Assembly (NCBI GenBank): GCA_016124975.1
Contig: WGMP01000011.1
Coordinates: 69,693 to 116,259, forward strand
DNA: 46,567 bases
From: Phycisphaera sp.
GTDB lineage: Bacteria; Planctomycetota; Phycisphaerae; Phycisphaerales; SM1A02
Direction: 5' to 3'
Under the pieces are notes generated by a model, which searched no databases, was not told the DNA's origin, and saw only the letters and a program-made list of their open reading frames with translations. Numbering within the stretch: the stretch's first letter is position 1; every line of letters begins with the position of its first letter. The translations under genes and the position numbers were made by a program. Shown here one piece after another: positions 1-6,758 of the stretch.

Positions 1-97
1 AACGCGTGCATTCGTGGGGCCCTCGGTCAAGCCGCCCCCCGCAAGCCTCCCCCCTCAAGCCACCCCCTCAAGCCGCTCTCGTCAAGCCCTCACCCCT

Positions 98-139
98 AAG
101 GCCGTGTCTTCAAGGCCGTGTCTTTAAGGCCGCGTCTTC
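98..139. repeat. 14-bp tandem repeat, 3 units
   Basis: Three 14-base units of the form AAGGCCGTGTCTTC lie head to tail, with one or two changes per unit. The last unit runs into the stop codon of the Rrf2-type gene that ends at 138. The preceding bases (about 25-95) are a looser series of CAAGCC followed by C-rich runs. No gene is seen in 1-137. Confidence 0.7.
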
Positions 140-638
140 ACACCTTCGGGCGACGCGAGTGCGGCGCGCGATAGGTCTCGCGGGGGGCATCGGAGCGCAC
201 CCCGCGCGCGACGGGCTTCAGGCCGTCTTCCTGGACCGCCTTGCGGAAGATCTCGAGCGATGTCTCGTCAAGAAGCTGACGCACGGCCCCCTGCATCGCG
301 CGCAGCCTGTCGTGCATGGCGCACGGGTCACCAACGCCGCAAACGCCACCACCGAACGGGCAGTTGGCGCTGTCGTCATCTCGCTCGAAGAGCTCATGCG
401 CATCGCGAAGACTGATTTCCTTCGGGTCACGCGACAGCGCGTAGCCGCCGCCCGGCCCGGGCGATCCGTGCACCAACCCAGCCTGCGACAGCGTGGAGAG
501 GATCTTCGCCACCATCGCGCGCGGAAGCCCGCGCTGGTCGGCGATGTCACCCGCGGACAGCCGCGTGCGGCCGCCATCCCAGACCTCTGCGAGTCGGCTC
601 AATGCGGCAATGGCGGTTTCGGTCTGCTTTCCGTACAT
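138..638 (-). CDS. Rrf2 family Fe-S transcriptional regulator
   Basis: This is a 166-residue DNA-binding regulator of the Rrf2 family (IscR/NsrR/RsrR type). Residues 1-70 form the winged helix, with the recognition region LPRAMVAKILSTLSQAGLV and the wing GPGGGYALSR. Three cysteines, C93, C100 and C106 (C-x6-C-x5-C, followed by AMHD), match the Fe-S ligand loop of IscR-like members, so it probably senses iron-sulfur status, redox or NO. The last 30 residues are basic and variable. The start at 638 is supported by GAGGAG about ten bases upstream. The gene is transcribed alone, from a promoter near 737-764 that overlaps palindromes and suggests autoregulation. The family is clear; the signal and targets are unknown, and no suf or isc genes are nearby. 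Confidence 0.9.
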   Translation of the reverse strand: MYGKQTETAIAALSRLAEVWDGGRTRLSAGDIADQRGLPRAMVAKILSTLSQAGLVHGSPGPGGGYALSRDPKEISLRDAHELFERDDDSANCPFGGGVCGVGDPCAMHDRLRAMQGAVRQLLDETSLEIFRKAVQEDGLKPVARGVRSDAPRETYRAPHSRRPKV

Positions 639-731
639 CCTCGGTCGCTCCTCTTCGGTCGCTCCCCGCGGGAGGTGATGGGCGGCAACGCCCCCGACGC
701 TGCTCGCCGAATCGCGCGTGTCGCGAATTCA

Positions 732-764
732 AGATAAGTATATCTGCGATCGCAGGAGGCGCAA
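732..764 (-). promoter_or_regulatory. Promoter and candidate operators of the Rrf2 gene
   Basis: On the minus strand TTGCGC (764-759) and TATACT (742-737) are separated by 16 bases, a good sigma-70-type promoter. Two inverted repeats overlap it: AGATAAGTATATCT (732-745) covers the -10 box, and the perfect palindrome CTGCGATCGCAG (744-755) sits in the spacer. Rrf2 proteins often repress their own promoters, so these are candidate operators. The predicted 5' UTR is about 90 bases. Confidence 0.6.
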
Positions 765-932
765 GGGTTCCGACGCGCCGCCACAGGGAGATTCCCCGAA
801 ACGGCGCGAACGCCGAGCCACAAGCCCCGCATCCACGGGTCTCCGGCAGGCGGGAGCGTTGGTTCGGAAGTCGGAGGCCGCAAACAACCGAGGCCCACAT
901 GCGAAGCCGAGGGCCTTCGGACAGCGAGAGAA

Positions 933-1086
933 CACGCCCCGCGCGCAGCGAGAGCACGCCCCGCGCGCAGCGAGAGCACGCCCCGCGCGCAGCGAGATCA
1001 CGCCCCGCGCGCAGCGAGATCACGCCCCGCGCGCAGCGAGATCACGCCCCGCGCGCAGCGAGATCACGCCCTGCGCTCAGCGCACG
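933..1086. repeat. 22-bp tandem repeat, 6 units plus a degenerate 7th
   Basis: Six near-identical 22-base units (starting 933, 955, 977, 999, 1021, 1043) contain the core CCCCGCGCGCAGCGAGA. Units 1-2 end in GAG and units 3-6 in GAT. A seventh, diverged unit (1065-1086) contains the stop codon of the winged-helix gene that ends at 1077. The 639-1076 interval holds this array and the Rrf2 promoter; apparent reading frames through it are repeat artefacts. Confidence 0.9.
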
Positions 1087-1793
1087 CCGTTCCGAGGCTC
1101 AAGAGGGCCGTCAGGAAGCTCCGAGCCGTTCACGCCGCTCATGGCAACCGCCACGAAATGCGTGGCGGGGACGACCCTGCCGTCGCCATGCCGACGCGCG
1201 CGCGCCGTGTCGAGGATGTCCTCAACCTGCCTGAGCAACCCGCGCACGCGGTCGGCCTCGGACTGGGTGAGGCGCTCGCGTCGGACGGAGAGATGCGCTT
1301 CCCCCGTCGAGGTCGACGCGATCGCATCGGACATGCCGCGCTCGACGAGCTCGCGCAAGAGCGTCTCCCGATGCTCGAGGCAGCGATCGTTTCGCGAAAA
1401 GAACCCGTCCGGGAAACCCGATCCGTTCGCACGGTACACCAGCGCCTCTGGGCCACGGCCCGCTCGGCGGGACGACGGCGCCGCTCCCGATGCGGGCAGG
1501 GCCTTCGGTGCATGCGCCGAGACGAGACCGCTCTCGAGCAGGATGTTGATGTGGTAGTAGAGCCGCGGCGCGCTCGTGCGAAGCGCGAGCGAGAGCGTAC
1601 GCGCATCGACGCCCGGGCAGGCGCGGATCGCCTCAAGCACCTGGAGGCGCAACGGCGAACGCACGGCGTGCCATGCGGCGTCATCGCAGACGGACGCAGG
1701 AGGCGCCGCGACTCGCGCCTTCGCCGTCTGCGCCTCTGTGCCGACCTTGATCGCTGTCCGCCGAGAGGCGGATACCTTTCGCTTCTTCGACAT
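1077..1793 (-). CDS. Winged-helix (ArsR-like) transcriptional regulator
   Basis: This is a 238-residue protein with a basic N-terminus (MSKKRKVSASRRT) and a winged-helix domain at roughly residues 45-95 (SPLRLQVLEAIRACPG...LYYHINILLESGLV). The C-terminal half has no motif I recognise. It is related to the regulator at 26232-26960: both share PxRLxxxE...LYxHIxxL and a similar C-terminal layout. I start at 1793 because AGGGG lies eight bases upstream; an in-frame ATG at 1823 would add MGAAFRRGPH. The stop codon lies in the degenerate end of the 22-bp array. It is divergent from the methyltransferase gene at 1972, whose operon is a plausible target. The ligand is unknown. Confidence 0.75.
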   Translation of the reverse strand: MSKKRKVSASRRTAIKVGTEAQTAKARVAAPPASVCDDAAWHAVRSPLRLQVLEAIRACPGVDARTLSLALRTSAPRLYYHINILLESGLVSAHAPKALPASGAAPSSRRAGRGPEALVYRANGSGFPDGFFSRNDRCLEHRETLLRELVERGMSDAIASTSTGEAHLSVRRERLTQSEADRVRGLLRQVEDILDTARARRHGDGRVVPATHFVAVAMSGVNGSELPDGPLEPRNGVR

Positions 1794-1971
1794 GTGCGGA
1801 CCCCTGCGGAAAGCTGCCCCCATCGGCTGCCTGCCACTGACAAGGCTATCTGTTCATCGACCGATTCGCAAGCAACGAATGCAAGAAAGCGGTGCCTGAA
1901 TTTGATTGTTCTTGCGAACGCACGCCTCCTCTTCGGACTCAAGTCCTCCATGCGCTGCTAGGGTGGAGCGC

Positions 1972-2832
1972 ATGCACGCGTTCTACAGTCGCAGCGAGCT
2001 TTACTCCGCATTCTTCGAGCCGTCGCAGGAGATTCGCGACTCCATCGACCGCGTTGTGCGACAGCACCTCCGCCGCATGCCGCGGCGCGTGCTCGACCCC
2101 GCGTGCGGCCCAGGGCTCTGGCTCTCGCATTTCCTGATCCATGAATCCGAGGTCGCGGGATGCGACCTCGAGGAGCGCGCCATCGCGCTTGCGCACGAAC
2201 GGCTGCCGAAGCGCGGCGCGCGAGTCCTCGTGGGCGACATGCGCAGGCCGCCAGACGAACTCGGCGCGGACTTCGACCTCGTCATCAACCTCGACAATTC
2301 GATCGGACATCTCGCCGAGGCGATGGACGTCGCGGAGCATCTCGCCTCGATCCGCGCGCGCATGGCGCCGAAGGGCGTCTATCTCCTCGGCCTCGCGCTG
2401 CGCGAGCAGGGCGACGCGATCGATGCGGGGGTTGTCTACGAGCGCGGCCCCGTGGATGTCCCGGGCGGCGGATTCGCGGCGCTCCGCAGCGAGACGCTCG
2501 GACTCATGCCGCGCACGAACTGCGAGCGGATCCGCCAGATCGCGATCACCGCGAACGTTCCCGACATGCCCGCCGTCATCGCGGAGCAGTACGACCTGCT
2601 CACCTTCGACTTCGCCACGCTCCGCGACATTCTTGCGCTCTCAGGCGGCTTCGAGGTGATCGGCTGCCACGACGCGACCGATGAGTCGCTTCCCGAGAAG
2701 GCGTTCCGCAAGCGCGCGGGCGATGTCGTGCTGGTGCTCCGTCCCACGGGGGCGCCCGCGCGACGCGCGCGATCGGCGACGACTCGCAAGTCGACACGCA
2801 AGCCAATGCGCAAGTCGACGCGCAGGAACTGA
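1972..2832 (+). CDS. Class I SAM-dependent methyltransferase
   Basis: The 286-residue protein has a Rossmann methyltransferase fold. Motif I is RVLDPACGPGLWLSHF (about residues 39-54), the acidic SAM-ribose residue follows in GCDLEERAIALA, and later motifs read VGDMRRPPDELGADFDLVINLDNSIGHL (in two adjoining blocks). The last 25 residues are an Arg/Lys/Ser/Thr-rich basic tail (repeats of RKSTRK type) that may bind nucleic acid or be disordered. The start at 1972 has GGTGGAG six bases upstream and also a TAGGGT -10-like box at 1959-1964, so either leadered or leaderless initiation is possible. It lies 7 bases before the phosphopantetheinyl transferase gene, so the two are probably co-transcribed. 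The substrate is not evident. Confidence 0.85.
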   Translation: MHAFYSRSELYSAFFEPSQEIRDSIDRVVRQHLRRMPRRVLDPACGPGLWLSHFLIHESEVAGCDLEERAIALAHERLPKRGARVLVGDMRRPPDELGADFDLVINLDNSIGHLAEAMDVAEHLASIRARMAPKGVYLLGLALREQGDAIDAGVVYERGPVDVPGGGFAALRSETLGLMPRTNCERIRQIAITANVPDMPAVIAEQYDLLTFDFATLRDILALSGGFEVIGCHDATDESLPEKAFRKRAGDVVLVLRPTGAPARRARSATTRKSTRKPMRKSTRRN

Positions 2833-2839
2833 GCGGCCG

Positions 2840-3592
2840 ATGGCGCCCCCGCTTCCACCTCAACTCATCCTGCGGCCGACGGGTCGCGACTTTCCCGCAG
2901 GACTCGTGCTGAGCGAGTACGACGCGCGCCATCGGCATCACATCGCGGCCGATCGCGCGCATCTCCCCGATGAGGAACGCGCGCTCGCGGAGACGCTGCG
3001 CTCCGAGCAACGGAGGATCGGCTTCCTGGCGGGCCGCATCGCGCTGCGCTCTGCGTTCGCGGCGCTCGACCCCGCGCTCGTTCCTGGCGCCGTGCTGCGC
3101 GACGCGCGCGGCCGTCCGCACGCAGACTGGAGCGGCGCCCCGCGCATCTCGATCGCGCACACGCGCGTGCGTGCGGTTGCGGCGGCCGCGCCGCTCGGCG
3201 CCTGCGCTGCGATCGGCGTCGATGTCGAGGAACTCGACGCGCACCGCGCACATGCGCTCGTGCGCATGTCGCTCTCGACGGACGAAGCGGCGCGCGTGCG
3301 CGCGACGGACCCGGCGATGCTCGCGGGCCCGATCGCGCTCTGGTGCGCGCGCGAGGCGTGCGTCAAGGCGTTTGCGCTCGAAGTCGGCTGGTTCGGGACG
3401 GCGCTCGTGGCCACGCGCTTCGAGTCGTGCGACCCACCCGCCGCCGACGCCGTGCGTGCGTGGCGCGTGGAGATCGCGTTCGAGTCGCACGAGGCCATGC
3501 GGGCGATCGCGTGGGAGTCGCGCGGCGCGGTGTTCGCGTTCGCCTTCGATTCCCGCGCCCGAGTCAATGACGAAGCCGCGGCGCGTCCCTGA
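2840..3592 (+). CDS. 4'-phosphopantetheinyl transferase (Sfp/AcpT type)
   Basis: This 250-residue enzyme moves the 4'-phosphopantetheine arm of coenzyme A onto a serine of acyl or peptidyl carrier proteins. The family motifs are present: FLAGRIALRSA (about 62-72), PRISIAHT (101-108), the Mg-binding IGVDVEEL (125-132) and WCAREACVKAF (168-178), where R171 stands in place of the usual Lys of WxxKEAxxK. It follows the methyltransferase by 7 bases. Its 3' end overlaps the convergent RuvC-like gene by 29 bases. No polyketide or peptide synthetase is in the window, so the partner carrier protein is unknown. Confidence 0.85.
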   Translation: MAPPLPPQLILRPTGRDFPAGLVLSEYDARHRHHIAADRAHLPDEERALAETLRSEQRRIGFLAGRIALRSAFAALDPALVPGAVLRDARGRPHADWSGAPRISIAHTRVRAVAAAAPLGACAAIGVDVEELDAHRAHALVRMSLSTDEAARVRATDPAMLAGPIALWCAREACVKAFALEVGWFGTALVATRFESCDPPAADAVRAWRVEIAFESHEAMRAIAWESRGAVFAFAFDSRARVNDEAAARP

Positions 3593-4214
3593 GCCAGCCC
3601 GCCTCGATCACGCCGAAGAGCCCGACGAGGATCGCCTCCGCGGCGTCGTGACCAAGCTGCGCGGTCACGCCCCTCGTCTCGCTCCACTCGATGACCTGCG
3701 CGGCGAGCTTCAGCGCATGCGCCTTCGCCTGCGCGCCGTCGCGCCGCTCGCGCTCGTACAGGAACATGCGCCGCCACTCCCCCGCCTGCACGACGCGCAG
3801 ATGGATGCCGCGGTGCGCCGCGGCCTTCTGCCAGCTCTCCGCGAGATCCCCTCCGCCCTCGACGATGACGCTGTGGACATGGGGAATCTCGTCGAGGATC
3901 GAGGCCGCGGCCGCCCGCAGCGCGTCCTTCGACTGAAAGCGGCGCGACCGAACTCCCTCGAGGCGTCCATCGCGGTTGTAGATGGCGAACGCCGTCGCGA
4001 GCCCGAGATCGATTCCGATGAAGCGCGACTTCTCCCCGAGGACCCGCGGCGCTGTGGCCCGGAGCGCCTCCGCGGAACGCGAGAGCCCCGCGTCCTTGCG
4101 CCGCTCCTCTGCCTCGAGGCGCTCGGCGGCGGCGGCACGCTCCGACTTGGGCGGCGTGCGCCGGCCCCACTTCGGTTCGCTCCTGCCGTCCGACTCGCGA
4201 TCGCGTCGACCCAT
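3564..4214 (-). CDS. RuvC-like (RNase H-fold) nuclease, putative Holliday-junction resolvase
   Basis: The 216-residue protein has a charged N-terminal extension (residues 1-62, rich in Arg, Glu and Ala) and a RuvC/RNase H-fold core. Candidate metal ligands are D69 in FIGIDLGLAT, E119 in SVIVEGGGD, and H189/D190/E193 in LGHDAAEAILVG. Their order and spacing fit the D-E-(H/D)xxD pattern of RuvC. This suggests a two-metal endonuclease acting on branched DNA, but canonical RuvC is shorter at the N-terminus and usually sits with ruvA/ruvB, which are absent here. The start at 4214 has no Shine-Dalgarno; a TACCCT box (4226-4221) six bases upstream suggests a leaderless message. Longer in-frame extension to 4517 would cross the divergent leader region and is unlikely. 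Confidence 0.65.
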   Translation of the reverse strand: MGRRDRESDGRSEPKWGRRTPPKSERAAAAERLEAEERRKDAGLSRSAEALRATAPRVLGEKSRFIGIDLGLATAFAIYNRDGRLEGVRSRRFQSKDALRAAAASILDEIPHVHSVIVEGGGDLAESWQKAAAHRGIHLRVVQAGEWRRMFLYERERRDGAQAKAHALKLAAQVIEWSETRGVTAQLGHDAAEAILVGLFGVIEAGWLRDAPRLRH

Positions 4215-4273
4215 GTCGCGAGGGTACACGGGTGCGCAGCGCGGGGGTTCACGCGGAAAATCGAGCCGCTCGC

Positions 4274-4301
4274 TTGACTTCCGAGCGACCGCCCGTATGC
4301 T
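4274..4301 (+). promoter_or_regulatory. Promoter of the His-rich leader and downstream gene
   Basis: TTGACT (4274-4279) and TATGCT (4296-4301) are separated by 16 bases, the clearest sigma-70-type promoter in the window. Transcription would begin about 4308, only a few bases before the leader ATG at 4311, so the leader peptide would be translated from an almost leaderless mRNA. Confidence 0.7.
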
Positions 4302-4310
4302 CCCGCCTTC

Positions 4311-4403
4311 ATGAACCGCCAGCAGGTCATCAAGTGCCACGCGATGCACATGCACATGCCCAAGCATGTGTGTGGTCTCGCGCCGGCACTTGGATCCCGC
4401 TGA
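4311..4403 (+). CDS. 30-residue His/Met-rich leader peptide (putative attenuator)
   Basis: A short ORF with sequence MNRQQVIKCHAMHMHMPKHV followed by CGLAPALGSR and a TGA. It has four His codons (residues 10, 13, 15, 19), four Met and two Cys in 30 residues. A strong promoter ends ten bases before it, and a GC-rich hairpin with a T tract follows its stop by about 22 bases. The layout is that of an amino-acid-biosynthesis attenuator such as hisL, and the start MNRQQ-x-IK resembles enterobacterial HisL peptides. The downstream gene has a HisC-like fold, which supports the reading. Alternatives are a Met or Cys sensor, or a small metal-binding peptide with its own terminator. No Shine-Dalgarno is seen. 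Confidence 0.55.
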   Translation: MNRQQVIKCHAMHMHMPKHVCGLAPALGSR

Positions 4404-4460
4404 ACGGCCTTCTCCGTTCCACCCAAGACGCCGGCCCGAGCGCCGGCGTCTGTCGCTTTT
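4380..4460 (+). terminator. Attenuator: terminator hairpin with competing upstream segment
   Basis: The arms AGACGCCGGC (4426-4435) and GCCGGCGTCT (4442-4451) form a perfect 10-bp stem with a 6-base loop. TTTT follows at 4457-4460. The segment GCGCCGGC at 4380-4387, inside the last codons of the leader, is identical to 4440-4447 at the right arm, so its GCCGGC can pair with the left arm instead and block the terminator. A ribosome stalled on the His codons (4338-4367) would leave this segment free; one reaching the stop codon would cover it. The T tract starts six bases after the stem, so the terminator may be moderate. Confidence 0.6.
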
Positions 4461-4544
4461 CGGCTTTCGAAAGGGACGCGCGGCGCAGGAATCCGGCGGA
4501 AAGAGCCCGAAAGGCACGCCATGAGTTCCGGCAGGAGTTTCAAC

Positions 4545-5393
4545 ATGAGTTCCAGCACGCTTGCAGTCGAGCTTCCCGCATCGGATCGCCCAACGACCGA
4601 GGCCACCCTCATCCAGTCCGTCGTCGATGTCTCGACGCCCCGAGTCGCGCGCCCCGCGCGCGTCGCGCTCGTCGCACGGCTCGCGGCGCGGATCTCGGCA
4701 TCCACGCGGGAGGTCGCGCCGTTCGCAACGGTCGATCGCGCCGTCGACTCCATCGCCGACCGATTCTTCCGCGGCAGGCGCGTGGCGATCGCGGAGCCCG
4801 TCGCGCGCCGCATCGGCGCCAGCGCCCGCAGGCTCGCGGACTGCGTGATTGCTGCGGATTGGCGCGATGCGTGGGCCGACGCCACGCGTGGAACCGCGCA
4901 GGCAGCCGCCTTCGACGGTCTCGTCCGCGCCGCGCAGGATGCGGACACGCTCGTTCTCACGAGTCCGTTCATCGCGGAGGACGGCGCGGCGGCGGCGTTC
5001 TCGCCGCGCGACCTGCTGCGGCTGCGTGCGCGGGCGCCGAAGCCCGTTCTCGTGCTCGACCTCGTCGACGAGGATCTCGCGCGGGCGCCACTCACGCAGG
5101 CGGCGCTCCTCATTCCAGGAACCGTCATTCTCCGAGGCTTCGGCAGACTCTGGCGCGACGCGGGCGCGAACGCGGCCGCGGACCTCGGGTTCGTGGCCGG
5201 CGCACCCGAGCTCGTCGCGGCGCTTTCCGCACGAGTCGCGCGCGACGGCGCGGACGGCGGCGTGGGCGATGGCGCGGAGTCGGTGGATGAGGAACTTGCG
5301 GCCGCCGCGGTCCGAGACCTCGATCGGGCGGGAATCGAGCGCGCCGTGCAGGAAGCCGCAACGCGCACACGGGTGCCCTTCCGCGGGGACTAA
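4545..5393 (+). CDS. Degenerate, truncated class I aminotransferase-like (HisC/CobC-like) protein
   Basis: This 282-residue protein matches the order of the fold-type I PLP aminotransferase core. DTLVLTSPFIAEDG (about 134-147) takes the place of the NPNNPTG loop, PVLVLDLVDEDL (167-178) that of the VVDEAY strand, and TVILRGFGRLW...LGFVAGAPELVAAL (193-227) that of the RSFSK...GLRLGF segment. The residues that bind PLP appear lost: R201 stands where the Schiff-base lysine is expected, and the Asn of the loop and the Tyr of DEAY are replaced. The C-terminal small domain is also missing. I infer a non-catalytic or decaying paralogue, perhaps regulatory. AGGAG eight bases upstream favours 4545; an ATG at 4521 with AAGG is the alternative. 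It lies behind the His-rich leader and attenuator. Confidence 0.5.
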   Translation: MSSSTLAVELPASDRPTTEATLIQSVVDVSTPRVARPARVALVARLAARISASTREVAPFATVDRAVDSIADRFFRGRRVAIAEPVARRIGASARRLADCVIAADWRDAWADATRGTAQAAAFDGLVRAAQDADTLVLTSPFIAEDGAAAAFSPRDLLRLRARAPKPVLVLDLVDEDLARAPLTQAALLIPGTVILRGFGRLWRDAGANAAADLGFVAGAPELVAALSARVARDGADGGVGDGAESVDEELAAAAVRDLDRAGIERAVQEAATRTRVPFRGD

Positions 5394-5511
5394 GCCCGAT
5401 CGATCGTGTTCGTGCAGCGGAATCCGACGCCGCCGCGCTTGATCGCGCCCGCGTCACGGGACATCCTGCAATGAGCCGCGCATCCGCGTGCGCCACAAAG
5501 GACTCGCCATC

Positions 5512-6396
5512 ATGAAGACTGACAAGCCCACCCACACCCGATCGCTTCGACACCTCCCCGCCATCGCGGCCCTCGCCGCATTCGGCGCGCTCTGTTCGTC
5601 GGCGGTCGCCGACACGACGGTGGTCACCTTCGACAAGGGCGACGCGCAGGGCTGGTTCGGCCCGAACGGGAACGACGGCTTCGGCGGCGGAACCAGCGTC
5701 GTCGCGACGGGCGGAAACCCGTCGTCGAACATGCGCACGGTCTTCCAGGACTTCGGCATTCCGTACCTCTCTGTCTCGAACGACGCGTTCCTCGGCGACT
5801 ACACAGCATCGCAGAGCGTCACGCTGAAGATCGACCTCCGCGTCGAGAACCTGAAGTTCTGGGGAACGAACGTGAGCAGGCCGTGGCTCGTCGAGCTGCG
5901 GAACACAAGCCTCGGCTCGGGCGGCTACCCGTGGGCGAGCGTCTGGTTCAAGTTCGCGCAGATCTCGGCCGCCACGCATGGAGAGTGGACGACCTTCACC
6001 GTCACCTTCGACCCGCGCTCGACGACGCTTCCCCCAGGATGGCGCGGCACGGGCGCCGAGGATCCCGTGACCTACGAGCCGATCCTTCCGCCGGGCGTCA
6101 CCTTCGACGAGGTGCTCGCGGGGGTCGACATCATCGCCTTCACCACGCTTGAGCCGGGCTTGTTCTTCGGCTTCACCGACCACACCTTCAGGATCGACAA
6201 CATCACCATCACACGCACCGCCCCGAGCGTGCCGGGAGACCTGGACGGCGATGGCTCGGTCGGCGCGGCGGACCTCTCGATCCTGCTGTCGGCCTGGGGC
6301 GCGTGTCCTCCCAAGGCGGCCTGCCCCGCGGACCTCAACGGCGACGGCTCTGTCGGCGCCCAGGATCTGGCGGAACTCCTCGCTGCGTGGAATTGA
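5512..6396 (+). CDS. Secreted protein with C-terminal dockerin-like repeats
   Basis: This 294-residue protein has a signal peptide (MKTDKPTHTRSLRHLPAIAA, hydrophobic to about residue 30, with probable cleavage after SSAVA). A beta-rich central domain follows, beginning TTVVTFDKGDAQGWFGPNGN and running to about residue 235; its W/F-rich pattern resembles a carbohydrate-binding or laminin-G-like jelly roll, but I cannot name it. The last 55 residues hold two calcium-loop repeats, GDLDGDGSVGAADLSILLSAWG and ADLNGDGSVGAQDLAELLAAWN (each split here at the loop/helix boundary). AAAGGA nine bases before 5512 sets the start; an ATG at 5488 lacks one. It is the first of four proteins with this C-terminus within about 6 kb. 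Confidence 0.8.
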   Translation: MKTDKPTHTRSLRHLPAIAALAAFGALCSSAVADTTVVTFDKGDAQGWFGPNGNDGFGGGTSVVATGGNPSSNMRTVFQDFGIPYLSVSNDAFLGDYTASQSVTLKIDLRVENLKFWGTNVSRPWLVELRNTSLGSGGYPWASVWFKFAQISAATHGEWTTFTVTFDPRSTTLPPGWRGTGAEDPVTYEPILPPGVTFDEVLAGVDIIAFTTLEPGLFFGFTDHTFRIDNITITRTAPSVPGDLDGDGSVGAADLSILLSAWGACPPKAACPADLNGDGSVGAQDLAELLAAWN

Positions 6397-6476
6397 CGGC
6401 TGCGTGGAACTGACGGCTGCGTGGAGCCACGCCCCCGCACGGCGCCGAGCGCCGCGGCCCTGCGGCGCGGTCGCGC

Positions 6477-6482
6477 TATACT
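6477..6482 (+). promoter_or_regulatory. -10 box of the tRNA-Gly gene
   Basis: TATACT ends eleven bases before the tRNA 5' end. No clear -35 element is seen. Confidence 0.5.
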
Positions 6483-6492
6483 CCCGCCTCGC

Positions 6493-6565
<73 letters not shown>

Positions 6566-6584
6566 CTGTGTCTCGAGAAACGCG

Positions 6585-6620
6585 AAAGGGTCGCCGCGCC
6601 GTGCGCGGCGACCCTTTTGT
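6585..6620 (+). terminator. Intrinsic terminator after tRNA-Gly
   Basis: AAAGGGTCGCCGCG (6585-6598) pairs with CGCGGCGACCCTTT (6604-6617) around loop CCGTG. A TTTTGT tract follows directly. This is one of the two strongest intrinsic terminators in the window. Confidence 0.9.
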
Positions 6621-6621
6621 C

Positions 6622-6690
6622 TTGAACCGACTCTCACCCTGTACCGGCTTTCGCCCGGTACCGACTTTCTCCCGGTACCGACTTTCTCTT
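6622..6690. repeat. 17-bp tandem repeat, about 4 units
   Basis: Two close 17-base units GGTACCGACTTTCTCCC (6657-6673, 6674-6690) are preceded by two diverged units beginning TGTACCGG (6640) and TTGAACCG (6622). It sits between the tRNA terminator and the 3' end of the minus-strand LTD gene; 6566-6758 holds nothing else recognisable. Confidence 0.7.
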
Positions 6691-6758
6691 TGAACCGCTC
6701 TCCCGCACCCAGCCCGCCTGACGGCGAGCGATGCGGAAGCGGGAGCGTCCGTCGAGCG

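Noticed and set aside
933-1086. CRISPR-like array
   Set aside because: The 22-base units are directly adjacent with no spacers, and no cas gene is present. The same holds for the arrays at 11814, 26083, 34798 and 46423.
3564-3592. Tail-to-tail overlap of PPTase and RuvC-like genes (and likewise 10702-10727) as a sign of a wrong gene call
   Set aside because: Both members of each pair have clear domains; short convergent overlaps are common in compact genomes.
4311-4403. Small metallochaperone-like peptide as an independent gene
   Set aside because: The CHAMHMHMPKHVC pattern could bind metal, but the overlapping antiterminator segment and the downstream gene fit an attenuator better. It is kept as an alternative, not a separate call.
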